Assembly: GCA_966185765.1 (NCBI GenBank)
Contig: CBIFVZ010000002.1
Span: forward strand, 1-64,000
DNA from: CBIFVZ01 sp966185765
Lineage (GTDB): Bacteria > Pseudomonadota > Gammaproteobacteria > Enterobacterales > Enterobacteriaceae
Reading direction: 5' to 3'
Length of the DNA stretch: 64,000 nt
Shown here: one piece after another, positions 38,001 through 46,197 of the stretch
How positions within the stretch are numbered: the stretch's first letter is position 1
How the letters are laid out: every line of letters begins with the position of its first letter
Notes under the pieces: generated by a model
Told to the model about the DNA's origin: nothing
The model's database searches: none
What the model saw: only the letters and a program-made list of their open reading frames with translations
Translations under genes and position numbers: made by a program

Positions 38001-38582
38001 ATTATGAAACGCCAGCGCCTCCATCGCATGCCGCGCGCTGGCAAAATTCACAAGCCTGGCATTGGGATAGCGCGCCATCACCTTTTCCCGATCGTAGGTC
38101 GGGTATACCGCTATAGTGCGTACCTCTTCCGGGCTGACATTGTCGCCATTGACCACTTCCACCGCCACATTCTGACTGTAGGGTTTACTGAGAATAAGCC
38201 CCTGATGCAGCTGGTTGTCTCCGGCTTCAGCAATGAAATCCACCTCTGCGGCCTTAAGTGCAGCAAGCGTATCGGCATAGCTGGGATACTGAATGACCTC
38301 AATCTCAACACCGAGGTTTTGCGCCAGCAGCCCGACAAAATCGGCATTAATGCCGCCGTAATCATTAAGCCCGGTGGTGATGTCATAAGGCGGCAGCATC
38401 GGCTGCCACAACGCAAAACGCAGCTTGCGATGCTCGCGCAGCCAGCGCCACTGTGCCTGGCTCAGACCCGGGTCGGTGACCTCATCGCTACTGCGCGCCA
38501 GCAGTTGCAGCGCACGCGGCGGTGTCTGCGCGCTGGAGAAAAGGGGAAGAAGACAAAGCACTATCAGCCACAATGCCCTCAT
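35028..38582 (-). CDS. EvgS/BvgS-type unorthodox sensor kinase
   Basis: The 1184-residue hybrid kinase begins with a signal peptide. Two periplasmic Venus-flytrap (SBP_bac_3) domains follow (about 45-270, starting LRFALWQPMLPPYDITTG, and about 290-510, starting VRVAVAEGNAPVAFFDDSG). Next are one membrane helix (about 525-545), a PAS-like domain (PAPMYVCDPRGRLLAGNN), and a HisKA domain with His664 in MSHEIRTPL. The HATPase motifs are NLVANAIKF, DTGEGI and GSGLGLYIS. A receiver has Asp953 in SDCNMPG, and a C-terminal HPt domain has His1116 in LHRLCGG. All phosphorelay residues are present. It is coupled to the response-regulator gene by a four-base ATGA overlap. Ligand is unknown. Confidence 0.93.
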   Translation of the reverse strand: MRALWLIVLCLLPLFSSAQTPPRALQLLARSSDEVTDPGLSQAQWRWLREHRKLRFALWQPMLPPYDITTGLNDYGGINADFVGLLAQNLGVEIEVIQYPSYADTLAALKAAEVDFIAEAGDNQLHQGLILSKPYSQNVAVEVVNGDNVSPEEVRTIAVYPTYDREKVMARYPNARLVNFASARHAMEALAFHNIDLFFCDAVTARYLVSQSNLSNLRIRTISPALPSAGFAFAATERMRPWIDILNVMLNALPESATIEIHRRWNGGIPLSLSELPPVYTSLESKWIEEHKHVRVAVAEGNAPVAFFDDSGQLRGMIADILTALRLRTGFIFEIQRYPSQAEAYAAVQSGRSELVAGGSQDGIWQAKLLTTRTWLYNSWVMVGRSNRAPNQPVQNVASLRGDAPEEWLRRQGINQLTRVDTWREGLGRVLRRESDIMIVPLIVANELLAQKAYASLKIIASLDADPLRLSFGASRKAWPLVTILNKALINIPPEDLHALTRSGYSGNSFSSVAEDNSRSLYIGAGVVLFAIAALVLWLWCSRWRRMMNTMDALPAPMYVCDPRGRLLAGNNALCQTLGISKRQLRGTTLEDWLDRVKPGTRTVERDGRQLRLWRAPVRGKRVSLGGWLDITRQRQRITVLQRARRRATDASREKSTFLTTMSHEIRTPLSAVIGMLELVTRRGGDTPENRQSIRIAREAAQSLLELLGNILDVSRIESGRMVLHPKRVALRELIESTAVMFEGLAAKKGLRFELEIDAELNADVLVDAMRLRQILANLVANAIKFTDHGDVALRARPQGADGNRLRLCLEVEDTGEGIEPAVQARLFRPFEQAESRRMAQGSGLGLYISRTLAQMMGGDVTLKSQPGEGTTVSVMLNLPVMKPLVRAEPDAMAAPVGSGRTLNILIVDDNPAGRLLLGQQLTWFGHRIISCCDGQAALDCLAHTMVDAVMSDCNMPGISGFALAGMVRERWPELPFIGVTADARESVRDEARAAGMTDCLLKPVTLAMLETWLDHLMADIARRENTDTASKSPGVGDEDVAPACSDTMPVELPRNRTQPGDWNGATDASALPAALLSGENLRLFLELQITVIDDTLASIAAWRDDVTVPLGAALHRLCGGIQLLGAHVLVAHCREQELTPDVDGLRRLERELWVLREALLHWQQTGLQPAQNVLQGNEEDGGS

Positions 38583-39202
38583 GTCGCTTCCTCATCCAGC
38601 AGCGCAAACAGCTGTTGCAGATCGGCTAGGCCACTTTTTTGCAGCATACGCGCTTTATAAGTGCTGATGGTTTTATTACTGAGCGCCAGCCGCTCGGCGA
38701 TGTCTTTATTGGTTTCGCCCTGGCGCAGATAGTGCAATACGGCAATTTCGCGATCGGAAAAGCGTGCCAGAATTTGTGCGCCGTGCGGCGTCTCCTGGGC
38801 AGGCGCAATAGCCTCGCTCAGGGTCTCTGCGGGAAAACAACGATAGCCATCAAGGATCAAGCGGCACAGTGGTTCAACGGAGGCAAGCGACAGGCCTTTA
38901 TTAAGAAAACCATCGGCCCCGGCCTGTAGCGTGCGTAGTGCGTAGACATGTACAGGCTGGTTAGTAAAGATAAGCACCTTCAGCGCCGGAAAATGCTGCT
39001 TAATACGCGGCAGCAGCGCCAGCCCATCGGCGTTTTTTAAATCGAGGTCGAGAATAAGTAACTGGGGAGCGTCACGGTGAATTTGCGCGATAAGGCTCTC
39101 GCCGCTGGAGCTGGTTACGGTAAATTCGCCGCTCTTTTCCAGCAATACCTTAAGGGCAAAACAAATCGCTGGATGATCGTCAACGAGTAATACCGAAGTC
39201 AT
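38579..39202 (-). CDS. EvgA/BvgA-type response regulator (NarL family)
   Basis: Starting at ATG 39202 (GGAAC upstream) the protein has 207 residues; an in-frame ATG at 39223 adds seven residues without a clear ribosome site. The receiver shows the acidic pair in LLVDDHPAICF, the phosphoacceptor Asp about residue 52 in LLILDLDLKNADG, and the Lys in FLNKGLSLA. The C-terminal LuxR HTH is FSDREIAVLHYLRQGETNKD, then SNKTISTYKARM. It is the partner of the downstream hybrid kinase. Likely targets include nearby surface genes, but no binding site is evident. Confidence 0.92.
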   Translation of the reverse strand: MTSVLLVDDHPAICFALKVLLEKSGEFTVTSSSGESLIAQIHRDAPQLLILDLDLKNADGLALLPRIKQHFPALKVLIFTNQPVHVYALRTLQAGADGFLNKGLSLASVEPLCRLILDGYRCFPAETLSEAIAPAQETPHGAQILARFSDREIAVLHYLRQGETNKDIAERLALSNKTISTYKARMLQKSGLADLQQLFALLDEEAT

Positions 39203-39712
39203 AGTGTTCTGTTCCATGTCCATGGAGTGTCTGTCTGAGCGTCAATGCTGACGCCTGGTCCTGTGTGCGGCAATCGGGTCCCACCTGGCTATCTTATCGA
39301 CTTGCCGGGCCATTACCGATAAGCGTTATCTGATAAGCACCCTGTTGTTTTAATTCATGAAACCCAGCGCCTGGATTCGCAATGAAGGTCATCGTGCGCG
39401 ATAAACTCAAAAATATTCGCAAATGGATTAGCAAAATGACTGATTTAACGTGCGTTATTGCAGAATAATCCCTGTTATTAAAACAATATTCACCGGGAAA
39501 ATACAAGGGGCGACAGACAGCGTAATGTACTGCCTGTCTTCCCTGTGGGCGCCAACGCGCTTGCCTTAATTGCATCTTGCAGTATCTGCCACTCATGTGA
39601 ATGCGCCCTGCGCATTAACGGCGCGTGTCTTCAATTCTGTTGGCACACTCCTTATACCGGCACAATATACCCATTCACATCGCCCTTAAGCCGGCACAGC
39701 GCTATAGCCCCC
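39203..39712. other. Intergenic region between response regulator and hpaC, no gene seen
   Basis: About 500 nt are without a credible gene. A 100-codon minus-strand frame (39294-39596) has no ribosome site and no protein-like pattern. The region should contain the promoter for the EvgAS-like operon; AT-rich sequence at 39400-39500 is the best candidate. No obvious hairpin terminator follows hpaC. Confidence 0.45.
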
Positions 39713-40225
39713 TTACACTACCAGCATCTCCTGGTGCGGCGTGGCATGAAAGCCGCGGCGAAAGTAAATCAACCCATGTCCTTCCTGTGACACGATGATA
39801 TGCCGAATCGCCAGCAGGTAAATCTGGTGTGTACCGACCGAGGTTATCTGCTCAATGTCACCTTCGAGACTTGCCAGCGCATGGCGCAATACCGGCTGAC
39901 CCAGCTCACCATTATGCCAGCCTTCCAGCATAAAGCGCTGCGCCATGTCCACATCCGTCATGCCTGCAAAATGGCGCGCCATCTGCTCCTGCTCATGGTT
40001 TAGTATGTTCACGCACATCCGTGCATTGCGCTCAAACACGGCGTTCATGGCGCTTTTGCGATTAATACACACCAGTAACGTCGGCGGCGTATCGGTTACC
40101 GAGCAGACCGCTGTCGCGGTAATACCGCACTGCCCGGCCTCTCCGGCGCTGGTGACAATATTGACGGCTGCGGGCAAATTTGCCATCGCATCGCGAAACA
40201 GTAAGCGATGTTGTTCTTCGTTCAT
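39713..40225 (-). CDS. hpaC: 4-hydroxyphenylacetate 3-monooxygenase, flavin reductase component
   Basis: The ATG at 40225 with GGGAGG eight bases upstream gives 170 residues, the E. coli HpaC length; an earlier GTG at 40234 abuts the ribosome site and is rejected. Flavin reductase motifs include GQCGITATAVCSVTDTPPTL and VCINRKSAMNAVFE, and EGHGLIYFRRGFH at the end. It uses NADH to supply FADH2 to HpaB. It follows hpaB by 15 nt as in the hpaBC operon. Confidence 0.96.
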   Translation of the reverse strand: MNEEQHRLLFRDAMANLPAAVNIVTSAGEAGQCGITATAVCSVTDTPPTLLVCINRKSAMNAVFERNARMCVNILNHEQEQMARHFAGMTDVDMAQRFMLEGWHNGELGQPVLRHALASLEGDIEQITSVGTHQIYLLAIRHIIVSQEGHGLIYFRRGFHATPHQEMLVV

Positions 40226-40240
40226 CACAGGCACCTCCCG

Positions 40241-41803
40241 TTACTTCACAATACGGTCAAGCTGATTAATGTCCTGGCCGCTGTGCAGATACGGCACTTT
40301 CCAGCCGTCGCGGTCGTAGTCCGCAAGGCAACGGTCCACCATATCCATCATGGATTTCATATTGCCGCTCCCCTGAGCGTGACGCAGGCACTGCAAACGC
40401 ACCTCATCCTGGCTACCGGCATAGTTAATCTCATACAGTTCGTGACGCCCGCCAAATTCGCTGCCCAGGGCATCCCACATCAGTTTAAGGATCTTAATGC
40501 GCTGTTCGTGATCCATGCCATTAGACCCGCGCACGTACTGGGCTAGATAGCGGTCAATTTCCGGGTTATTGAGATCGCGCACGCTTGATGGCAGGTAAAT
40601 AAGCCCGCTGGTAACGTTGCTCTCAATGATATTTTTGATTTTGCTGTAGGCCATCGGCGCCATGACGCGGTAGGTCTGCATCGCCTGCATATCCGGTAAC
40701 CACGCGCCGTTTTTCCAGGCCTGCGCCTCGGCCCACATCGCGTCACTGAGCGACCAGAACAGGTTACGCCAGGCCACCACTTCACCCAGCGCCGCCTGCA
40801 CGCCGCGAAACTCAATTACACCGGTACATTCGAGGCTCTTTTGCAGCAGCGCGGTCATGAAATCGAGCTTCACCGCCAGACGAACGCAGGCCTGCATGGG
40901 ATACAAACGTGCAAAACCCGCCTCTACGCTCCAGCGACGGCAGCGATCAAAGTCGCGATAGATAAGCACGTTTTCCCAGGGGATGAGCACCTTATCCAGC
41001 ACCAGAATCGCGTCATTCTCATCAAAACGGCTGGAGAGCGGGTAATCAAACGGCGAGCCGGTTGCCCCGGCCACCAGTTCGTAAGAGGCGCGGGAAATCA
41101 GCTTTACGCCATCAGCATCCATCGGAGCAACAAACATCAGTGCAAAGCTCGGATCATCGCCCATCACCTGGGCCGAACCAAAACCGATAAAGTTGTAGTG
41201 GGTCAGCGCCGAGTTAGTGGCGACCACTTTCGCACCGCTTACAACGATGCCTGCATCGGTTTCTTTCTCAACCTGCACGTAAACGTCTTTTACTTCATCC
41301 GTGGGTTTATGGCGGTCAATCGGCGGGTTAACAATAGCGTGGTTAAAGTACAGCCCAGCCTCCTGAATACGTTTGTACCAGTGACGCGCGTTATCGGCGT
41401 ACTCGCCGTAAAACTCAGGGTTCGCGCCAAGCGAGCAGCCAAACGCCGCTTTGTAATCCGGCGTGCGCCCCATCCAGCCGTAGCTCAGACGTGACCAGTC
41501 GGCAATGCTGTCGCGCTGCTGGCGGATTTCATCGGCTGAACGCGCAAAGCGGAAGGTACGATGGGTATAACCACCGTTGCCGGTATCCGTTTGCCAGCAC
41601 AGACTGTCATGGCTTTCTGGCGCATGTAACGCGTCATACAGTGTGGCGACCGACCCTGCGGCGTTACGAAACGCCGGATGGGTTGTGACATCTTTCACCC
41701 GCTCACCGTAAATATAAATGTCACGCCCGTCCTGCAGGCTTTTTAAATACTCTTCGCCGGTAAACGGACGGTTGGCGGCAGCGCGATGGTCTTCTGGTTT
41801 CAT
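40241..41803 (-). CDS. hpaB: 4-hydroxyphenylacetate 3-monooxygenase, oxygenase component
   Basis: The 520-residue FADH2-dependent oxygenase is almost identical in layout to E. coli HpaB. The start reads RPFTGEEYLKSLQDGRDIYI. Substrate- and flavin-binding stretches are SYGWMGRTPDYKAAFG, ATNSALTHYNFIGFGSAQVM and DYPLSSRFDENDAI. It hydroxylates 4-hydroxyphenylacetate to 3,4-dihydroxyphenylacetate, the entry step of the Hpa pathway. The 384-nt upstream region towards hpaA should carry its HpaA-activated promoter. Confidence 0.97.
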   Translation of the reverse strand: MKPEDHRAAANRPFTGEEYLKSLQDGRDIYIYGERVKDVTTHPAFRNAAGSVATLYDALHAPESHDSLCWQTDTGNGGYTHRTFRFARSADEIRQQRDSIADWSRLSYGWMGRTPDYKAAFGCSLGANPEFYGEYADNARHWYKRIQEAGLYFNHAIVNPPIDRHKPTDEVKDVYVQVEKETDAGIVVSGAKVVATNSALTHYNFIGFGSAQVMGDDPSFALMFVAPMDADGVKLISRASYELVAGATGSPFDYPLSSRFDENDAILVLDKVLIPWENVLIYRDFDRCRRWSVEAGFARLYPMQACVRLAVKLDFMTALLQKSLECTGVIEFRGVQAALGEVVAWRNLFWSLSDAMWAEAQAWKNGAWLPDMQAMQTYRVMAPMAYSKIKNIIESNVTSGLIYLPSSVRDLNNPEIDRYLAQYVRGSNGMDHEQRIKILKLMWDALGSEFGGRHELYEINYAGSQDEVRLQCLRHAQGSGNMKSMMDMVDRCLADYDRDGWKVPYLHSGQDINQLDRIVK

Positions 41804-42187
41804 GGTGTCTGGCCTCGTAGTGGGTACATGATTGTTATTTATTTGTTTTGCTTTCGTTAATCATTTAAGTGCGTACAGGACAAACCCGGAAGAGACTTTT
41901 CAGGCGTTCGCAGGTACTTTTTCCCGCCAGCGGTAGCGTAAACAGAAAAGTGCGAGCAGGATCAAATCGTGGGGGTGAGGTAAAACGTCAATGCCCGGAA
42001 CAAACCGGGGGCTTACACATCAGGCTGGCCGCAGACACAAACCGCCTGTTATGCGGCGATTCCTGCGGGGGGATTGGGAATTATTCGGATACGTGACAAC
42101 CTGCCTGAGCAATAATGCAGCTTTTTCACCAGGCATCAGCCCTCCCTCTCAGCCAGACGGCATCATGAAAGCCGCGCACGGCACATT
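41804..42187. other. hpaBC promoter region, no gene seen
   Basis: This gap between hpaA and hpaB (all minus strand) should contain the HpaA-dependent promoter. The stretch 41826-41870 is AT-rich. I find no clear CRP palindrome or long dyad, and short frames on either strand lack ribosome sites. Confidence 0.4.
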
Positions 42188-43072
42188 TCATCGTTCCCGA
42201 TACTGCGTGGGTGAGCAGCCTTCCATACGGTTAAAAAAACGCGCGAAATAGGCCGGATCTTTATACCCCAGCGTCAGTGCAATCTGATTCACGCTATGGG
42301 AGCTAAAGCGCAATAACCGCTTTGCCTCACGCGATACGCGTTCCAGGATAACCTGTTTAGGAGATTGATTGGCAATACGCCGACATATTTCGTTCAGGCG
42401 TGACTCGCTGACGTTTAGCCTGCGCGCATACTCCGGCACCGTCAGGTGATGATGGAAGTTCTCATCAACCAGACGATTAAAGTTCTGGAACAGGTTCATT
42501 TCACCACGCACATGACAAACCGCGCGGTCGTCCGGCAGCGCCATGCGCAACAACAGCGTGAAAATAGCCTCTGTCATGGCGTTAAGCAGAGTCTCGCGCC
42601 CGTGGTTCTGGCTATGAAACTCCTCGGCCACCAGCGGCCAGTAATGTTCAAGCGCCGCCAGCGTTTGCGGGGAAGACTCCAGCGACAGGCAAAAGCCACG
42701 TGTGTTAACAACTTCACCGCTGGCAGGCCACAGTTTGTCTACCAGCGACCAGACCAGCTCCTGGCGCACCGTCAGCACATGCCCGTCACTCTCCGGCCCG
42801 GTAAAAAACGCATGCGGCACCGACGGCGGCGTCAGTACAAACAGCGGTGCCTTAACCGCATAGAAACGGTCATCAAGCTGCATCGTGATGCGCCCGGTGG
42901 CAAGATAGTGGAGTTGAAAATACCTGTCGTGCCAGTGTGGAGGCATGTCGCGCCCGAAGAAGGCCGCCAGTCGGGCAAACGTTTCATAATGCACATCGTC
43001 ACTGGCGTAGCGTGCGTCATATTCGCGGCTGACGTTGATGTTATCGAACGTGTGGAAAGCGTCGTTATCCAT
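42188..43072 (-). CDS. hpaA: AraC-family activator of hpaBC
   Basis: I choose ATG 43072 (AGGA eight bases upstream), giving 294 residues; the open frame runs on to 43195 but the extra residues are not HpaA-like. The N-terminal cupin domain has FARLAAFFGRDMPPHWHDRY and FQLHYLATGRITMQLDDRFY. The C-terminal AraC HTH pair has VPEYARRLNVSESRLNEICR and VNQIALTLGYKDPAYFARFF. HpaA binds 4-hydroxyphenylacetate and activates hpaBC in E. coli. In E. coli hpaX lies between hpaI and hpaA; here the gap is only about 225 nt. Confidence 0.93.
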   Translation of the reverse strand: MDNDAFHTFDNINVSREYDARYASDDVHYETFARLAAFFGRDMPPHWHDRYFQLHYLATGRITMQLDDRFYAVKAPLFVLTPPSVPHAFFTGPESDGHVLTVRQELVWSLVDKLWPASGEVVNTRGFCLSLESSPQTLAALEHYWPLVAEEFHSQNHGRETLLNAMTEAIFTLLLRMALPDDRAVCHVRGEMNLFQNFNRLVDENFHHHLTVPEYARRLNVSESRLNEICRRIANQSPKQVILERVSREAKRLLRFSSHSVNQIALTLGYKDPAYFARFFNRMEGCSPTQYRER

Positions 43073-43297
43073 CGAAGGCATCCTGTTATCAGGCGCACCG
43101 AAAGCGCGGATAATAGCCCGCTGTCGCAGATACTGCAGCCAATGGCCGACTATATATGACAGCGAAGCTTTATGAAGAATCCCTTCAGATGACACCGGGT
43201 AAAGCCGGTTGTACGTCCATCAACACCTTGTTCAGAACAGGCTGGAAAGGTCTCTCCAGCCAGTCTGAAGCCGCACGATAAAGCGCAATGCCTAACC

Positions 43298-44098
43298 TCA
43301 ATAGGCCGACTTCTCGCTGTGCACGGCAGGCGTAGGCAGCGTGGTAAAACGGGCGGCCAGCGCTTCGGCGCTGCGTGCCAGCAGCGTGGCGTCAACGCCG
43401 ACGGCAACAAACAGTGCGCCGAGTTCAAGATAGCGTTTCGCCAAATCTTCATTGCTCATCAGAATGCCCGGCGCTTTGCCAGCCGCGAGAATACTGGCGA
43501 TGGCTGCCTCAATGACCGCCTGCACCTCCGGATGGGCGGGATTACCGGCATAGCCCATATCGGCGCTCAAATCCGCCGGGCCAATAAACACGCCATCCAC
43601 GCCCTCAACAGCCAGAATGGCATTAAGGTTTTCCACGCCCTGGCGGGTTTCCACCTGCACCAGCAGGCACACTTGCTCATCGGCACGGTGAATGTAGTCG
43701 GCAACACGGTTCCAGCGCGAGGCACGTGCCAGCGCGCTGCCCACGCCGCGCATACCGTTTGGCGGATAGCGGCAGGCACGCACGGCGGCACGCGCATCGT
43801 CAGCCGTTTGCACCATCGGGATGAGCAGCGTCTGTGCGCCAACATCCAGCAGCTGCTTGATAATCACCGCGTCGTTCCACGGTGGGCGAACCACAGACTG
43901 GGTGTTGTACGGCGCAATCGCCTGGAGCTGGGTGAGTATTGAACGTACGTCGTTAGGCGCATGTTCGCCGTCAATCAATAGCCAGTGGAAGCCCGCGCCA
44001 GCTAACAGCTCAGCACTGTAGCTGTCCGCCAGCCCCAACCACAGGCCAATCTGCGGCTCATGCGCACTCAACGCCTGTTTAAACCGGTTGGTCAACAT
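43298..44098 (-). CDS. hpaI: 4-hydroxy-2-oxoheptanedioate aldolase (class II, HpaI)
   Basis: The 266-residue HpcH/HpaI aldolase has the catalytic His in [12 protein letters not shown] (about residue 46), the pyruvate-binding Arg in SVVRPPWND, and metal-site Glu/Asp in LVQVETRQG and [17 protein letters not shown]. It splits 4-hydroxy-2-oxoheptanedioate into pyruvate and succinic semialdehyde, ending the lower pathway. It begins 9 nt after hpaH. Downstream, 43240-43261 (GGCTGGA-AAGGTCTC-TCCAGCC) could be a weak terminator; no hpaX or remnant is seen before hpaA. Confidence 0.96.
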   Translation of the reverse strand: MLTNRFKQALSAHEPQIGLWLGLADSYSAELLAGAGFHWLLIDGEHAPNDVRSILTQLQAIAPYNTQSVVRPPWNDAVIIKQLLDVGAQTLLIPMVQTADDARAAVRACRYPPNGMRGVGSALARASRWNRVADYIHRADEQVCLLVQVETRQGVENLNAILAVEGVDGVFIGPADLSADMGYAGNPAHPEVQAVIEAAIASILAAGKAPGILMSNEDLAKRYLELGALFVAVGVDATLLARSAEALAARFTTLPTPAVHSEKSAY

Positions 44099-44107
44099 GT
44101 TTTCTCC

Positions 44108-44911
44108 TTATACAAAACGGCAGCTGATGCAGCCCATTGGGCCGTAATCCACCTGGAAGGTGTCACCCTTGCGTGCCGGCACCGGGCGCGTAAACGAACC
44201 GCCGAGAATGACCTGGCCTGGCTCCAGCTGCACATCGTGCGGCGCAAGTTTGTTCGCAAGCCAGGCCACACCATTGGCCGGATGGTTAAGCACCGCCGCC
44301 GCCACGCCGGACTCTTCAATCACGCCGTTGCGATACAGCAGCGCGGAAATCCAGCGCAGATCCAGCGCATCCGGGCGAATGGGCCGCCCGCCCATCACCA
44401 CGCCCGCGTTGGCGGCGTTATCCGAAATGGTATCGAACACTTTACGCGGCGCTTTGGTTTCCGGGTCCAGGCTGTGGCAGCGGGCGTCAATAATCTCCAG
44501 CGCCGGAATGATGTAATCTGTAGCGTTATAGACATCAAACAGCGTGCAACCCGGCCCGCGCAGTGGTCTGGCAAGGATAAACGCCAGCTCCACCTCCACG
44601 CGCGGGACAATAAAGCGGTCAGTCGGGATGTCACTGCCGTCGTCAAAAAACATGTCGTCGAGCAACGTGCCGTAGTCCGGCTCATCAATCTGCGAGCTGG
44701 CCTGCATTGCCTTTGAGGTTAAACCGATTTTATGGCCCTTAAGTACCCGGCCTTCTGCGATTTTGCTCGCCACCCAGCGTCGTTGAATGGCATAGGCATC
44801 CTCAATGGTCATCTCCGGGTGACGACGCGAAAGCTGGGCTATCTGCTTGCGGCTTTTCTCCGCCTGATGCAACTCTGCGGCAAGGCGTGCAAGGGTCTCT
44901 TCGTTTAACAT
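44108..44911 (-). CDS. hpaH: 2-oxo-hept-4-ene-1,7-dioate hydratase
   Basis: The 267-residue hydratase of the fumarylacetoacetase-like family has landmarks [40 protein letters not shown] (metal-binding Glu pair) and [20 protein letters not shown]. It adds water to the dienoate product of HpaG to give 4-hydroxy-2-oxoheptanedioate. It starts two bases after the hpaF stop, so the genes are translationally coupled. Confidence 0.96.
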   Translation of the reverse strand: MLNEETLARLAAELHQAEKSRKQIAQLSRRHPEMTIEDAYAIQRRWVASKIAEGRVLKGHKIGLTSKAMQASSQIDEPDYGTLLDDMFFDDGSDIPTDRFIVPRVEVELAFILARPLRGPGCTLFDVYNATDYIIPALEIIDARCHSLDPETKAPRKVFDTISDNAANAGVVMGGRPIRPDALDLRWISALLYRNGVIEESGVAAAVLNHPANGVAWLANKLAPHDVQLEPGQVILGGSFTRPVPARKGDTFQVDYGPMGCISCRFV

Positions 44912-44913
44912 GC

Positions 44914-45300
44914 TTACTCCTGACGAAAACGGTCGTGAACGTTGTTTTGTTTAAAATTAAGCACCGGATGCAGTTCCTCGACCGCGAGCGACAACGCAAG
45001 GTAGCGCTCGGCCATCAGTGGCGCAAAGTGCGCCTTGATACAGGCAAACAGGTCTTCCATGACCGGCTTAAGTTGTTCCACGCTGCGCCCGTGGCCGATG
45101 CACAGCGTCATATGGACAAAGGCGTAATCTGCCGCGCCGTCGGCCATCTGCCAGGTATCCACCCAGTGGGCGCGGCTGCGGATACCGCCGAGTGGAAACA
45201 GTCCGCTGTCTGCCAACAGCTGATTAACCTGGCGAAACAGCGCGGGTAACTGCGCCTGCTCGCGAATGTTGTCCGTACATTCGGTAATAAAATGCGGCAT
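44914..45300 (-). CDS. hpaF: 5-carboxymethyl-2-hydroxymuconate delta-isomerase
   Basis: The 128-residue tautomerase-fold protein begins [15 protein letters not shown], exposing the catalytic Pro1 after Met removal. It shares [20 protein letters not shown] and the terminal [14 protein letters not shown] with E. coli HpaF. It isomerises 5-carboxymethyl-2-hydroxymuconate in the lower pathway. Three bases separate it from hpaD and two from hpaH. Confidence 0.95.
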   Translation of the reverse strand: MPHFITECTDNIREQAQLPALFRQVNQLLADSGLFPLGGIRSRAHWVDTWQMADGAADYAFVHMTLCIGHGRSVEQLKPVMEDLFACIKAHFAPLMAERYLALSLAVEELHPVLNFKQNNVHDRFRQE

Positions 45301-45303
45301 GAC

Positions 45304-46185
45304 TTATTCCCCCACCGCAACCGGGCGCACAGGCACGCCGTCCAGCGGAAACACGGCGTTGACCTGACCGGTGCCGGAGCTTGGGAATAAATCGGTGATA
45401 AATTCGACCCGACCCTGATACCGATCCCAGCCCAGTAAACCGAGCAGCATCACGGTATCGTGCATGTTGCCTTCACCGTAGCAGTAGTCAGCGTACTCCG
45501 GCAGCATGCGACAAAACTCAGCAAATTTGCCTTCCCGCCACAGCTTCACCACCCGCCGGTCCATCTGCTCATCAAACTCCCGTGTCCAGGCGTTCATCCC
45601 GGCCTCGGCGCGCTGGTCATCAATAAACCGGTGCGACAACGAACCGCTTGCCAGTACGGCGACCGTGCCGTCATAAAGCTCAATGGCGCGGCGAACAGCC
45701 TCGCCCATGCGGCGGCTGTCGGCAAAGTCATGTACGGTGCAAAAAGCAGAAATCGAGACCACTTTGAATTGTCGGTCGCTGTTCATGTAGCGCATGGGTA
45801 CCAGCGTGCCATATTCCAGCGTCAACGAGGCAATAGCATGGCCGCGCGCGCGCACGCCCTGCACCTGCGCTTCTGTTGCGATAAGCTCCCCCAGTTCAGG
45901 GTTGCCGTCGTACTCGTATTCCATATCACGGATAAAGTGCGGCAGTTCGTGACTGGTATAAATGCCTTTAAAGTGGTTGTTGCAGTTGATGTGATAAGCG
46001 CTGTTCACCAGCCAGTGGGTATCAAACACCACAATGGTATCCACGCCCAGCTCACGACAGCGGCGGCTGATTTCATGATGCCCTTCAATGGCTGCGGTAC
46101 GACAGCCATGATGCTTACCCGGCAACTCCGACAGGTACATGGAAGGGACGTGCGTAATTTTTGCCGCCAGTGCTAACTTTCCCAT
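45304..46185 (-). CDS. hpaD: 3,4-dihydroxyphenylacetate 2,3-dioxygenase
   Basis: The 293-residue class III (LigB-like) extradiol dioxygenase has early His residues for Fe(II) in AAKITHVPSMYLSELPGKHH and the conserved IVVFDTHWLVNSAYHINCNN. GSLSHRFIDDQRAEAG and ARGHAIASLTLEYG follow. It cleaves the homoprotocatechuate ring between C2 and C3 to give 5-carboxymethyl-2-hydroxymuconate semialdehyde. Thirteen nt separate it from hpaE. Confidence 0.96.
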   Translation of the reverse strand: MGKLALAAKITHVPSMYLSELPGKHHGCRTAAIEGHHEISRRCRELGVDTIVVFDTHWLVNSAYHINCNNHFKGIYTSHELPHFIRDMEYEYDGNPELGELIATEAQVQGVRARGHAIASLTLEYGTLVPMRYMNSDRQFKVVSISAFCTVHDFADSRRMGEAVRRAIELYDGTVAVLASGSLSHRFIDDQRAEAGMNAWTREFDEQMDRRVVKLWREGKFAEFCRMLPEYADYCYGEGNMHDTVMLLGLLGWDRYQGRVEFITDLFPSSGTGQVNAVFPLDGVPVRPVAVGE

Positions 46186-46197
46186 AATCTTGCTCCT

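Noticed and set aside
39294..39596. 100-codon minus-strand frame between the response regulator and hpaC
   Set aside because: Irregular composition, no ribosome site and no family resemblance.
43150..43452. hpaX remnant between hpaI and hpaA
   Set aside because: The frame found there overlaps hpaI in another frame and has no membrane-transporter character.
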